NCBI RefSeq assembly: GCF_000512205.2
Contig: NZ_CP006644.1
Location: 1,240,001 to 1,304,000, forward strand
From: Sphingomonas sanxanigenens DSM 19645 = NX02
GTDB taxonomy: Bacteria; Pseudomonadota; Alphaproteobacteria; Sphingomonadales; Sphingomonadaceae
Length of the DNA: 64,000 bases
Direction: 5' to 3'
Shown: piece by piece, positions 49,574 to 58,888 of the stretch
Layout: each line of letters starts with the position of its first letter
Position numbering within the stretch: the first letter of the stretch is position 1
The notes under the pieces: generated by a model
Databases searched by the model: none
What the model was told of the DNA's origin: nothing
Seen by the model: only the letters and a program-made list of their open reading frames with translations
Position numbers and translations under genes: made by a program

Positions 49574-50438
49574 GACTCCAGATCCTTTCTTCGGAGCCAT
49601 GCGCACCCTCGGCGCGCCAGGCGAATTCGATGGCACGCGCCGGCGGATAGCGGCGCAAGATCTGCGGGCGCTCCGCGACCGGCGTCGCGATCAATGCGGT
49701 CGACAGCACTTCGGCGTCGACCGGGCAGGTGCAGGCGATACTCAATTGACGGTCGATGCCCACCGCCTGCCGCGTATGCGGGTCGATCAGGTGGGGCATG
49801 CCCCGGGCTGCTCCCGATGTGGACATCGCGGCATCGCGCAGCGCGAAGCCGCCGACGCTGCGCGTCGCGTCGACGCGGTCACCGATGCCGATCTGCCATG
49901 CGCTCGCGCCCGGTTCTGCCCCGATCGCAATGATCGAACTTTCGCCGAAACTCACCAGCGCATGCTCGATGCCACGTGAACTCATGCAGGTCCGCACCGC
50001 GCGTAGCGCAATTCCCTTGCCGATCCCCCCCAGATCAAGCCGCAGCCCGGGCAGCCGAAACGCAATGCGGCGGCGATCCTGATCCAGATCGACATGATCC
50101 CATCCCGCCGGCGGCGTGGCGGCGGATCCGCCGCGCCAATTGTCGTTGATTGCGCCGAGCGTGATGTCGAAAGCCCCGCCCGTGCGCAGCCAATGCTGGC
50201 GGCATTCGACTAGGATGGCGCACAATTGTTCGCTGAGCCTGACCGACGTTTCGCCCGCAAGGAGGTTGACCCGGGCAAGTTCGGCATCCCTTCCAAAGCG
50301 GCTCATCGTCCGTTCCTGTGCGCCCAGCACCGCCGCAACGTCGCGGGCCAGGGCATCACCCGCGGCCTCGTCAATTCCCGGCACCAGAAGCGAAAGGCGC
50401 GTGTTCATCGCCGGCAGCGTCCGAAGGAATACGCGCAT
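49563..50438 (-). CDS. apbE: FAD:protein FMN transferase (ApbE family)
   Basis: ApbE-type flavin transferase of 291 aa, which attaches FMN from FAD to a Thr/Ser of a target protein. Visible motifs: LDLGGIGKGIALRAV (about residue 150), ALVSFGESSIIAIG, DAAMSTSGAARGMPHLIDPH with the conserved metal-site region, and VDAEVLSTALIATP near the C-terminus. It has no clear lipoprotein signal (most ApbE are exported), so cytoplasmic action on a not-yet-exported target is possible. No RnfG/NqrC/NosR-type target is in the window. ATG at 50438, 5 nt after the DUF1080 stop. Its presence in a sugar oxidoreductase operon suggests an electron carrier with covalent FMN. Confidence 0.9.
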   Translation of the reverse strand: MRVFLRTLPAMNTRLSLLVPGIDEAAGDALARDVAAVLGAQERTMSRFGRDAELARVNLLAGETSVRLSEQLCAILVECRQHWLRTGGAFDITLGAINDNWRGGSAATPPAGWDHVDLDQDRRRIAFRLPGLRLDLGGIGKGIALRAVRTCMSSRGIEHALVSFGESSIIAIGAEPGASAWQIGIGDRVDATRSVGGFALRDAAMSTSGAARGMPHLIDPHTRQAVGIDRQLSIACTCPVDAEVLSTALIATPVAERPQILRRYPPARAIEFAWRAEGAHGSEERIWSHAA

Positions 50439-50443
50439 GGCGA

Positions 50444-51262
50444 TTACCGCCCGGTCGGAAATTCGCGGATCTTCAGGTTGGTGAAGGAAACGGTGTCGCC
50501 ATGGTCCTGTAGCAGGATGTGGCCATCCGCCCATTCACCGAATCCCGTGATGTCCCGGAATTTGCTCTGCGCGACGCCGGCGTCAAATGCACCCGATCCA
50601 CGCACGAAATCCACGGTCTGCTGCCCGTTCAGATAATAGGTGATGTGCCCTTTGCGCGAAACGATGCGGCCATGGTTCCACTCACCGACCGGCATCATCT
50701 TTTTGGTCTTCGGCGCCGGAATGACGTCGTAGAACGAGCCGGTGGTGCGGTTTCCGTCGCGCCCCGCCTTGGCGTCGGGGTGCCGCGCATCGTCGAGGAT
50801 CTGAAATTCCATGCCGATGCCGGATCCGATCGGGGTCGGCTTGCCCGTGACCCGGTCGAGCGGCGAAATGTCTGTTTGAGCAAAGATCTTTACGCCGCTG
50901 TTGGCACCCTCGGTAATCCGGAAATCGAAGGTCAGGTCGAAATCGCTGTATCGCTTGATCGTTATGATGTCTCCACCGCCGCGCGATTCTTGTCCGTCAC
51001 TGCCCCGGATCGTGAGCACGCCGTCGCATATAAGCCAGCCCTGCTTCGGAAACTCTGCCGATCTTGCGCCGCGCCATCCTGCCGACGAGCGACCGTCCCA
51101 CAGGAGCGTCCAGCCTTCCGCACGCTCGCGCGAGGTGAGGCGGTTGGCATCGGCAAGTCCAGCAACAGGGCACTCAGTGCCTTGCGCGGCTTGGGCGTCC
51201 TGATCCGGAACTGGCGCTGCCGGCGTGATCGCCAGTATGGCAGCGGAAAGAATGGCCAGCAT
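50444..51262 (-). CDS. DUF1080 (3-keto-disaccharide hydrolase family) exported protein
   Basis: Protein of 272 aa with a signal peptide (MLAILSAAILAITPAAPVPD) and a concanavalin-like DUF1080 domain (PF06439): LLWDGRSSAGWRGARSAEFP, WLICDGVLTIRGSDGQESRG, DIITIKRYSDFDLTFDFRIT, NSGVKIFAQTDISPLDRVTG and GSGIGMEFQILDDARHP. Members hydrolyse 3-keto-glycosides by elimination and hydration after a Gfo/Idh enzyme has oxidised C3. The start is set at the ATG at 51262, with AGAGGA at good spacing; two ATGs further up are less well placed. It heads the operon with ApbE and the two Gfo/Idh genes, which makes the 3-keto route a specific prediction. Confidence 0.88.
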   Translation of the reverse strand: MLAILSAAILAITPAAPVPDQDAQAAQGTECPVAGLADANRLTSRERAEGWTLLWDGRSSAGWRGARSAEFPKQGWLICDGVLTIRGSDGQESRGGGDIITIKRYSDFDLTFDFRITEGANSGVKIFAQTDISPLDRVTGKPTPIGSGIGMEFQILDDARHPDAKAGRDGNRTTGSFYDVIPAPKTKKMMPVGEWNHGRIVSRKGHITYYLNGQQTVDFVRGSGAFDAGVAQSKFRDITGFGEWADGHILLQDHGDTVSFTNLKIREFPTGR

Positions 51263-51475
51263 GATTTGCATTCCTCTCACCGCGCCGATCATCGCCGGCG
51301 CCTTCTATGGGGACATGGCACGTTGTGCGATTTCGCGACGGCGCCATGAGCATGACCCTTCGCTGTCGCCTCGTGAGTATATTGGCCTTACCGGAAGGCG
51401 ATCTGCAAGCCAAATTTTCTGATGTGATCTGAATATGTTGGGGGTATACTCAAAAAGAGGTCAGGCCATTAGCGT

Positions 51476-54127
51476 TCAATTCGTCGCCGGAACCGGACCG
51501 AGGTAGGTCGGCTCCACCGGCGCGGTTGCAAGAACCAGCTTCTGAAGAACGACATTGTCGTCCAGCCGCCAGATCTTCAGCACGTGCCGTCCCGCGGCGA
51601 GATGCCCCATGTCGGTCGATAGCCGCACGACATTGTCGCGCACCGCGTCTGCCCAGCGCTTTTCTCCCGGAGTCCGCTGTGCGCCGCCCGTGGCGGTCAA
51701 TTCGGCGCGCAACGTCTGCACGGGGCCCCCGTTCATCGACGCGCCGATCGCGACACCCGCGCCGCCGAGCGTATCCAATGTCGGCGCGAGAAACAGGGTG
51801 AGCGTCGCGGGCCCCGCAACCGCGACATCGACATTATAGTCGATGCATATGCCATCTGCCGGGGTCGTTGCCGGCCGCCCCTGCGGCAGGGCCAACACCG
51901 CCCCCTTCGTCCGGCCGAGATGGGGGATGGCCGTCCAGCGCAATCCCGCGCCATGGTGCAACCGGCTGAAAGCGGTCGCCTCGATCGCGATCACGCCGCT
52001 CTTGCTCACGGTGCGGGCGACGAACGACACGCCGCCGCGCCGACGGTGTTCCGGCGTGTCGCCCGCGACGCGCACGATGCTGGGCATCGTCTGCCGGGTG
52101 GGATCGTTCCAGATCACATAATTCATGTGGACCTGTGCCATCATGCCATCCCATTTGCCGTCTGCGATGCGATGATAACGATCCGTGAGGTCCTGGTCGC
52201 GCTGGAACGTCGACTCCACCTGATCGGCGAAGGCATTGGCGCGCGGGTCGTTGCGCGAAGCCAGCTTCCGGTTCCACGCTGTTGCATAATAGAGCCGGTA
52301 GAGATTGGCCATCGCGGCGATGGGAAACTCCACGAGTTGATAATAGGCATCCTGCCGATCGGCGCCCAAGGCACGCTTCGCCGCCAGCATCCGCGCCTCC
52401 AGCGCGTCCCATTCGGCAACCATCGCGCCGAACGCGCCACCGTCAAGTCCATCGGGCGTAATGTCGCCGATCGTAAAGCTGTCCTGATCGATCAGTTCGG
52501 GCTTCCGCCGTGCGGCATATTGGCTGTAGGCGGTGACGATCGTGCCGATCGCTGCGGCATGCTCCGGCCCGAACGTCGCTTCGGCCCAGCGCGCCGGATA
52601 GTCGGCGAGCACCGCAGGCGTGAACGCATCCGGATTCCACGCCATGGCAAGGAAGAAACCGAGCGGATATTCCATCGGCTTGATGTCGCCTACATTGACG
52701 ATCCACATCGCGTCGGCACCGCGCCGATAGGCCAGGTCCATCTGCTGCCAGATCTTCTCGATCTGGTTGGTGTTGATCCATTTATAGTTGCGCGGCACGC
52801 CGACATAATCGAAATGGTAGTAGACGCCATATCCGCCGGGCCGCCGCCCCGCATCGGGCGCGGGAAGCCGCCGGATCTGCCCCCAATTGTCGTCGGCGAA
52901 AAGCAGCGTCACGTCGTCCGGCACCTTCATGCCATGATCGTAATAGTCCTGCACTTCCTTGTAGAGCGCCCACACCTGGGGTGTTTCGGCTGCCGGTTTG
53001 CCGGTGACGTCCGCGATGATCGCCCGCTGATCGGCCACAACCTGCTCGAGCAGTCCGGTCGCGGTGCCTTCGGCCATCGCCTCGTCGCCATCGCCGCGCA
53101 TGCCGATGGTGACGACCGACTCATAGGTGCCGCTCGGCTTCGAAGTCATCCGCTCGATGCCGCCGCGCCAGAACGTGCGCAGATTGCGCGCGTTCGTCGA
53201 ATAATCCCACGCACCGCCGGTCACGCCGGACTTGGTATCGCGATGCCATTCATCCTGCGCGCGCATCATTACCTCGTGATGGGAGCTTCCCATCACGACC
53301 CCCATCTGATCGGCAAGGATCATCGAATTCGGATCGTCGGCCGCGAATGCCTTGGGCGCCCACATCGCGGGCCACAGATAATTGCCCTTCATCCGCAGCA
53401 GCAACTCGAACACATGGGCATATACGGCGGCGTTGACTCCGCCGAACGCCTTTTTCGCCCAACCGCTGAAGCAGGGGTCCTCATCGTTGATGAAGAAGCC
53501 GCGGTAGCGGACCTTCGGCTGGTCCCGCCGCACACCCGCCGGGATCGACACGTTCGCCTGCCGCTTGACCGGCACGTCGGCAAACCAGTGCCAGGGCGAA
53601 ACGCCGATCCGCTCGGACAGGTCATAGGTGCCGAACACGGCGCCACGCCGATCGGCACCGACGATGACGAGCGCCTCGGTCACCCCCGGAAACGGCCGAT
53701 CGACCACGATCTGCAGAAAGGCTTCCCATTCGCCGACGATATCGCCGACGTCGATCCGGCCCTCGGCGACGAGGCGATCGATCGCCGCGCAACGCCCCGC
53801 AACGCCGATCACGACGATGCGCCCGCGCGCTCCCTTGAGGTCGGCGTGACGCAATGGCCGCCGTCCGCACACCCGTTCGATATCTCCGGAAAAATTGTCC
53901 GCGGCATGACGAACCGCGCTGTCCGCGATGGGATCGACCAGGATCGCTGCCGGCAGCCCATCCGCAATCAACGGAAAGCCAGTATCGCCATGCCCCCCCA
54001 CCGTCGCGGCATTCACGGACGAAACTGCGGCGTTGATGGCCAATCCTGCCCCCGCCAACGCCGATCCCGCTATGAGGGTTCGACGAGACACGCCATGCCT
54101 GCGACTTCCGGCCATCATTCTCTCCAT
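51476..54127 (-). CDS. GH115 alpha-(4-O-methyl)-glucuronidase
   Basis: Glycoside hydrolase family 115 protein of 883 aa that removes (methyl)glucuronic acid from xylan. Tat-type leader VSRRTLIAGSALAGAGLAIN. GH115 landmarks: GADRRGAVFGTYDLSERIGV, YRGFFINDEDPCFSGWAKKA, LRMKGNYLWPAMWAPKAFAA, MGSSHHEVMMRAQDEWHRDT, TIGMRGDGDEAMAEGTATGL, TLLFADDNWGQIRRLPAPDA and YHFDYVGVPRNYKWINTNQI, followed by a C-terminal GH115_C beta domain. The ATGs at 54118/54115 behind GGAGAG could be the true start. It is a separate transcription unit with a LacI-type site upstream (54144-54157). Paralogue at 55838-58789. Confidence 0.92.
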   Translation of the reverse strand: MERMMAGSRRHGVSRRTLIAGSALAGAGLAINAAVSSVNAATVGGHGDTGFPLIADGLPAAILVDPIADSAVRHAADNFSGDIERVCGRRPLRHADLKGARGRIVVIGVAGRCAAIDRLVAEGRIDVGDIVGEWEAFLQIVVDRPFPGVTEALVIVGADRRGAVFGTYDLSERIGVSPWHWFADVPVKRQANVSIPAGVRRDQPKVRYRGFFINDEDPCFSGWAKKAFGGVNAAVYAHVFELLLRMKGNYLWPAMWAPKAFAADDPNSMILADQMGVVMGSSHHEVMMRAQDEWHRDTKSGVTGGAWDYSTNARNLRTFWRGGIERMTSKPSGTYESVVTIGMRGDGDEAMAEGTATGLLEQVVADQRAIIADVTGKPAAETPQVWALYKEVQDYYDHGMKVPDDVTLLFADDNWGQIRRLPAPDAGRRPGGYGVYYHFDYVGVPRNYKWINTNQIEKIWQQMDLAYRRGADAMWIVNVGDIKPMEYPLGFFLAMAWNPDAFTPAVLADYPARWAEATFGPEHAAAIGTIVTAYSQYAARRKPELIDQDSFTIGDITPDGLDGGAFGAMVAEWDALEARMLAAKRALGADRQDAYYQLVEFPIAAMANLYRLYYATAWNRKLASRNDPRANAFADQVESTFQRDQDLTDRYHRIADGKWDGMMAQVHMNYVIWNDPTRQTMPSIVRVAGDTPEHRRRGGVSFVARTVSKSGVIAIEATAFSRLHHGAGLRWTAIPHLGRTKGAVLALPQGRPATTPADGICIDYNVDVAVAGPATLTLFLAPTLDTLGGAGVAIGASMNGGPVQTLRAELTATGGAQRTPGEKRWADAVRDNVVRLSTDMGHLAAGRHVLKIWRLDDNVVLQKLVLATAPVEPTYLGPVPATN

Positions 54128-54143
54128 ATGCGTGTCATGCGAG

Positions 54144-54157
54144 CGCTATCGTAACAT
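54144..54157. promoter_or_regulatory. LacI-type operator candidate upstream of GH115
   Basis: CGCTATCGTAACAT; the core GCTATCGTAAC shares 9 of 11 bases with the core at 58831-58841. Consensus over three sites of the cluster is GNTAKCGTWAC with a central CG, as in many LacI-family operators. It begins 17 bp upstream of the GH115 start. Confidence 0.4.
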
Positions 54158-54230
54158 CTGGCTGCGGCGCAGCCTTCGCCATCGCCCGATACTGATCTGC
54201 TTTGACTGAGAGCAGCGGGAGTGAGCCGCA

Positions 54231-55838
54231 CTATTCCACGTTCACGACGACGACGGATTTCGCCGGTACGAGGAATGTGAGGCGTCCGTTTTCGAGACGT
54301 CCGGCAAATGGTTGAGGGCGAACTGCATTGGGCTGCTCGAAGCTGTTGATCGTATCTATCGCCGGGGCGGTGAGAACCCGTCCCGTCGCGGTTCCGGTCA
54401 GGTTGGTTTCGACGCGGGCAGGCTGGCGGGGATCGGTGTTCACAATCGCAACGTAGAGTTTTCCATCCCTGGCTCTCGCAGCTGACATATCCACCATCGG
54501 CATCTTGCGAGCGCCGTTGACGTAATCCGGACCCGCCACCGCTGCCGGAAAAGGAGTAGCTCCCATAAATGGCTGATACATATCGAACACATGATAGGTT
54601 GGCGTGAGGATCATCCGCTCCTTATCCGTCAAGATCATGGCCTGGAGTACGTTTACCATTTGGGCGATGTTTGCCATCTTGACGCGGTCTGTGTGGCGAT
54701 GGAAAATATTGAGGGTCAGCGCTGCGACCATGGCATCGCGCAAGCTGTTCTGCTGGAAATGATGTTCACCGGCCAGGGCGTTCCGATCCAGTTTGTACCA
54801 TGTGCCCCATTCGTCGACGAACAGCGGCATTTTTCTTTGCGGGTCGTGTTTGTCCATGATGGCTTCCACGCGTGAAAGCATGGGTTCCATCTGGCGCGCC
54901 AGATCGAGAACATCTGACCAGTCGGACTCGCTGAAGCCGGTCGCTTCGCTCTTGGGCCGGCCCATCGGCATTGCATAATAATGAAAACTCAGTGCCTCGG
55001 TCTCGCCGGGGTTCTTCATCATGGCTTCGGTGAACGCCTCGTAGTCGCCACCGCCCTGTACGCTCGCACCGCTTGCGACCCGTATCATGGCCATCGATTT
55101 CGGCGCCTTGACGAAGGCGGAATAGCGCGCGTTGACATCGGCGGCGAATTCCGGCCGCATATTGCCGCCACATCCCCAGGTTTCGTTACCAATTCCGAAA
55201 TATTTTATCGTCCATGGCTTGGCCCTGCCGTTGCTCCGGCGTTGCTTGGCAAGCGTGGAATCGTTATCGGCCGTCATATACTCGAGCCAAAGCTGCATGT
55301 CTCGCGGCGACATCGACCCAACATTGCCGGAAACATAGGCTTCGGCACCGAGCAATTCCATGAAGTCGAGAAATTCATGCGTTCCGAACTGGTTGGTGTC
55401 GGTGACATCATCCCAGTTCATTCGTGTTCTCACCGGCCGTTGCGAACGGGGGCCGATGCCATCCCGCCAATCATAGACTTCACTGAAACAGCCGCCCGGC
55501 CAACGCACCACGGGGACATGGATTCTTTTCAGCGCGTCGAGAACATCCTTACGGAACCCTTTTATGTTCGGGATGCGACTGTCGGGTCCCACCCATATGC
55601 CTTCATAAATTCCACGTCCGAGATGCTCTGCGAACTGGCCATAGATCTGGGGTTCGATGCGGGCACCGGGCGTGTCGAGGTTGATCACTGCCGCGACATT
55701 CTTCGGTTCTTGCGCTTGAACCGGAACAGACGATGCGGCCAGCAGCATCGATCCTACCGCGGCCGCACGGTGCAACCACCGGCCGACGCGCGATCGCGTG
55801 GCACAGGCAGATGGGAAAGGACTCGATTGCGCTTTCAT
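54231..55838 (-). CDS. GH51 alpha-L-arabinofuranosidase
   Basis: Exported arabinofuranosidase of 535 aa that removes arabinose side chains from arabinoxylan or arabinan. Signal peptide region RWLHRAAAVGSMLLAASSVP-VQA. GH51 motifs: EPQIYGQFAEHLGRGIYEGI, VRWPGGCFSEVYDWRDGIGP, the acid/base Glu in KYFGIGNETWGCGGNMRPEF and the nucleophile Glu in MPLFVDEWGTWYKLDRN, with a C-terminal beta domain (LTFLVPAKSVVVVNVE). ATG at 55838 overlaps the TAA of the upstream GH115 gene by one base (TAATG) and follows AAGGGGAAC, so translation is coupled; the longer frame lies inside the GH115 gene. Confidence 0.93.
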   Translation of the reverse strand: MKAQSSPFPSACATRSRVGRWLHRAAAVGSMLLAASSVPVQAQEPKNVAAVINLDTPGARIEPQIYGQFAEHLGRGIYEGIWVGPDSRIPNIKGFRKDVLDALKRIHVPVVRWPGGCFSEVYDWRDGIGPRSQRPVRTRMNWDDVTDTNQFGTHEFLDFMELLGAEAYVSGNVGSMSPRDMQLWLEYMTADNDSTLAKQRRSNGRAKPWTIKYFGIGNETWGCGGNMRPEFAADVNARYSAFVKAPKSMAMIRVASGASVQGGGDYEAFTEAMMKNPGETEALSFHYYAMPMGRPKSEATGFSESDWSDVLDLARQMEPMLSRVEAIMDKHDPQRKMPLFVDEWGTWYKLDRNALAGEHHFQQNSLRDAMVAALTLNIFHRHTDRVKMANIAQMVNVLQAMILTDKERMILTPTYHVFDMYQPFMGATPFPAAVAGPDYVNGARKMPMVDMSAARARDGKLYVAIVNTDPRQPARVETNLTGTATGRVLTAPAIDTINSFEQPNAVRPQPFAGRLENGRLTFLVPAKSVVVVNVE

Positions 55839-58789
55839 TATCGTTCCCCTTTGCTCGCCAGCCTCGACGTCGGAATTTTTCTGCCGGGTGGTCCGAAATA
55901 GCTCGCGGGCAAGGTGCCGCGGTAGGCAATGATGGTCTGGAGTACGATGGTGGGATCCACCATGGCGACGGTCAGCACGTGCCGGCCGCTGCTGGCGATC
56001 GGCACCTTGAAGCGCATGATCCGCATGTCGGTGCGCGCATTGATGTCGTGTGCTTCGCCGAGGAACTCCTCGGAGGCACGGTTTTCGGGCGTGAACACGG
56101 TGACGATCTGCGGCGCCGCGTCGTCGATCCACAGCGCCAGCGAAAGCGGGCGATCGGGATCGACCATGAGCGTCGGTGCGGTGACCAGATCGAAGGTCCA
56201 CTCGCCGCTTTCGCCGACGAATATCGGATACTCGAGGCGTGGGGCATCCGTTGGGGAGGGGGGCGAAGCGGCGTCCACCGGGAAGATCGACATTGCGGCA
56301 TCGACCCTGCCATAGTCGGGAATGGCTTCCCAGCGAACGCCGTTGCGAGGAACGTTTCGTTCGTAAGCACTGGCCGGGATCGAAAACGGCCCCGTCAGCG
56401 CTCCCCAGGCACCGCTTGCCGCTGCCTCTTCCTGGGGTGAGGCGCGAACGGCCGTCACCGCCACCGACACGTTCGCCGAGACCACCCCGTCGGCGACGGT
56501 GACGCTGCCGTCGCTCACCTTGATCGATCCGGTCGTGCGACCGGGCGGCAGCTTCGCCCAGTCGATTTCAACAGCATATCGCCGATCCGAGGTGCTGACG
56601 CTGAAAGCCCTGGTTTCCCTGAGCACGATCCAGGGGTCGCTGGGTTTGACGCTTATCTCGGCTTGCCGCTTTCCCCGGGGGAAGACCTCGATCCAGCTGG
56701 ATTGCCGGTTCAGGCTGTCCAGTACCGGGAGGGCAGGGGGCAGATAGTAGCCCGGCCAGGCCTTGGCAGACCCGTCGATCGCGACGCCAAAACGGGCCTC
56801 GTCGTTGAGGTCGAGTTCTGAAACGGCCGGCGGGATGTCCTGGACGGGCTGATACCAGTTGAAATAGCCGATATAGGTCTGGTCCATCAGGTGGTTCCAT
56901 TTTCCGCCTGACAATGCATGGTTATAATAATCGCGAATCTCATGAGCCCGGGCAAACAGCCTCTTCGTCTCGGCGGCTTCAAGGTTGGTGCTGGCGCGGC
57001 CCTGCTGGGCAAAGCGCCTGTTCCGCGCCGCCGCGACCAACAGCGCGGTCAGATTGCCGCATCCGCGAATGGGATGAAGCACAAGCTGGTAGTAGGCTGC
57101 TCGATGGCTCTCCGGGAGGCGGTCGTTGATCGCCTCTGCCCGGGCTTCGAGGTCCGACCAGAGCGCGAGGACGCGCTCGGCCTCGTTGAAGTTTTCAAGG
57201 CTGTAGGTGTCGGGTTCGAGCTGCTCCGGCTTTCGCCAGCCGTTATATTTCGCATAGCGTGAGACAAGCGCAGCGATCTCTTTTGCGTGCTCGGGACCGA
57301 ATTCGCGCGCTGCCCAGATTGCGGTCCAGCCACCGATATTCTCCTTGGCGACGGCTTTGGGATCCCACGCCATCGTCAGGAAGAATTCGATCGGAATTTC
57401 GAGCGGTTTCAGGTCGCCGATGTTGGTGATCCAGATGCGATCGGCGCCATATTCCAGCGCGAGGTTCATCTGCTCCCATATCTTGGGGAGCGGATTGGTG
57501 TTGATCCATTTGTAGCTGTAGGGGCCGCCATTCATATCCATATGATGGTAGATGCCGAACCCGCCCTTGCGAGCGGCGCGCTCCTCGGCGGTGGGCAGGC
57601 GGCGCAGATAGCCGACATTGTCGTCGGCAAACATCAATGTAATATCATCGGGCAGTTCAAGTCCGGCATCATAATATTTCTGAACTTCCGTAAAGAGCAC
57701 CCAGACCTGCGGAATATCCTCTATCGGTTTGCCGGTTTCCTCCCGAAGGAACCGTCGCTGATCGGTGATGATGGTCTCGAGAAGCGCGATATCGGACTTG
57801 ATGCCGCCAGTGCCCTCGAGCGCGACGTCGCCATCGCCGCGCATTCCCATTGTCACCAGCAGTTCGCGATCCCGGCTGCGCTTTGCACCTTCCCGGAAGA
57901 ATTGCTGCACGGCCGGACGATTGGTGACGTAATTCCACTCTCCGTTGCCCGGGCGACGCGATGTCCATTCACGGTGCGCACGGTTCATCGGCTCGTGGTG
58001 GGACGTGCCCATGACGATCCCATATTCGTCCGCCAGCAGACCGTTCCTCGGGTCGTCCTCGTTGAAGGCGTTGTTCCACATGGCTGGCCAGAGATAGTTG
58101 GCGCGCAACCGGAGCAGCAATTCGAACACCTTGGTGTAGAATGTCGAATTCATGCCCCCGAACTTCTCTGCGGTCCACGCAGAAAGGCAGGGGGCTTCAT
58201 TGTTGAGGAAGATGCCTCGATATCTGACCGCCGGCTCCCCCTGGAAATAACGGCCATAGGCGACCCGCACGCGCTCTCGCCGCACGACCGGAACATCGGC
58301 CCACCAATACCAGGGCGAAACGCCGATGTTCTGCGACAGATCATAGATTCCGAAGATCGTGCCGCGCTTGTCGCTGCCGGCAATGACGAGCGCTTCGCGG
58401 ATACCCGGAGCCGGGTTCCGAACGGTCTGGATGGTGTAGGATTCCCATTTTCCCCGGATCGGGGCCACGTCGATCCGTCCGGAGGCGGCAAGCTGATCGA
58501 TGAGCCGGCTGTGGCCCAGCGTACCGATCAGAACCATGCGATCCCGATCCGCACGGGATACCTGTTCGGCGTCCGCACCGCAAACGCGACCGATGTCGGC
58601 GGCGAGATCTCCTACGGCCCGGATGACGCCCGGGAAATCATCCGGCTCGACGAAGAGAGCCGCTGTGCGGCCCGCACCGGCCAGTTCGAACCCCCGCGTC
58701 TTTTCGTCGAAGCGAACGGCTGCATGAAGCGGACTGGCAGCCAACCCTGCAGCCAGCGATCCCGCAAGAACGTCGCGGCGTGAAAGCAT
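55838..58789 (-). CDS. GH115 alpha-(4-O-methyl)-glucuronidase, second
   Basis: GH115 protein of 983 aa, about 100 residues longer than the first because of a larger C-terminal beta region (LNRQSSWIEVFPRGKRQAEI; EYPIFVGESGEWTFDLVTAP). Tat-type leader LSRRDVLAGSLAAGLAASPL. Landmarks: AGSDKRGTIFGIYDLSQNIG, YRGIFLNNEAPCLSAWTAEK, YLWPAMWNNAFNEDDPRNGL, MGTSHHEPMNRAHREWTSRR, TMGMRGDGDVALEGTGGIKS and MFADDNVGYLRRLPTAEERA. It forms a two-gene unit with GH51 and is preceded by a LacI-type site and, before that, the hairpin after the TonB receptor gene. The two GH115 enzymes likely differ in preference for terminal or internal uronic-acid branches. Confidence 0.93.
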   Translation of the reverse strand: MLSRRDVLAGSLAAGLAASPLHAAVRFDEKTRGFELAGAGRTAALFVEPDDFPGVIRAVGDLAADIGRVCGADAEQVSRADRDRMVLIGTLGHSRLIDQLAASGRIDVAPIRGKWESYTIQTVRNPAPGIREALVIAGSDKRGTIFGIYDLSQNIGVSPWYWWADVPVVRRERVRVAYGRYFQGEPAVRYRGIFLNNEAPCLSAWTAEKFGGMNSTFYTKVFELLLRLRANYLWPAMWNNAFNEDDPRNGLLADEYGIVMGTSHHEPMNRAHREWTSRRPGNGEWNYVTNRPAVQQFFREGAKRSRDRELLVTMGMRGDGDVALEGTGGIKSDIALLETIITDQRRFLREETGKPIEDIPQVWVLFTEVQKYYDAGLELPDDITLMFADDNVGYLRRLPTAEERAARKGGFGIYHHMDMNGGPYSYKWINTNPLPKIWEQMNLALEYGADRIWITNIGDLKPLEIPIEFFLTMAWDPKAVAKENIGGWTAIWAAREFGPEHAKEIAALVSRYAKYNGWRKPEQLEPDTYSLENFNEAERVLALWSDLEARAEAINDRLPESHRAAYYQLVLHPIRGCGNLTALLVAAARNRRFAQQGRASTNLEAAETKRLFARAHEIRDYYNHALSGGKWNHLMDQTYIGYFNWYQPVQDIPPAVSELDLNDEARFGVAIDGSAKAWPGYYLPPALPVLDSLNRQSSWIEVFPRGKRQAEISVKPSDPWIVLRETRAFSVSTSDRRYAVEIDWAKLPPGRTTGSIKVSDGSVTVADGVVSANVSVAVTAVRASPQEEAAASGAWGALTGPFSIPASAYERNVPRNGVRWEAIPDYGRVDAAMSIFPVDAASPPSPTDAPRLEYPIFVGESGEWTFDLVTAPTLMVDPDRPLSLALWIDDAAPQIVTVFTPENRASEEFLGEAHDINARTDMRIMRFKVPIASSGRHVLTVAMVDPTIVLQTIIAYRGTLPASYFGPPGRKIPTSRLASKGER

Positions 58790-58829
58790 GGCACTTCCCT
58801 ACATCAGCGAACCGGCTGGCCCTGGCAGC

Positions 58830-58843
58830 CGATAGCGTAACGA
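58830..58843. promoter_or_regulatory. LacI-type operator candidate upstream of GH115-GH51 unit
   Basis: CGATAGCGTAACGA, with core GATAGCGTAAC matching GNTAKCGTWAC. It lies 41 to 54 bp upstream of the GH115 start at 58789, downstream (in the minus direction) of the hairpin at 58847-58878. Confidence 0.42.
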
Positions 58844-58846
58844 ATT

Positions 58847-58878
58847 GGAGGAGCCACGCCATCGGGCGCAACTCCTCC
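58847..58878 (-). terminator. Hairpin after TonB receptor gene, probable terminator
   Basis: GGAGGAG at 58847-58853 pairs with CTCCTCC at 58872-58878; the loop contains GCGCC/GGCG which can extend the stem. It starts 10 nt after the receptor stop in the minus direction and is followed by AATTCGTT rather than a pure T-run. It separates the receptor from the GH115-GH51 unit, which then needs its own promoter. Confidence 0.55.
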
Positions 58879-58888
58879 TCGTTATCCC

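Noticed and set aside
51920-54154. 744-codon plus-strand open frame opposite GH115
   Set aside because: Shadow of the GH115 gene; composition is low-complexity Arg/His/Asp and there is no domain.
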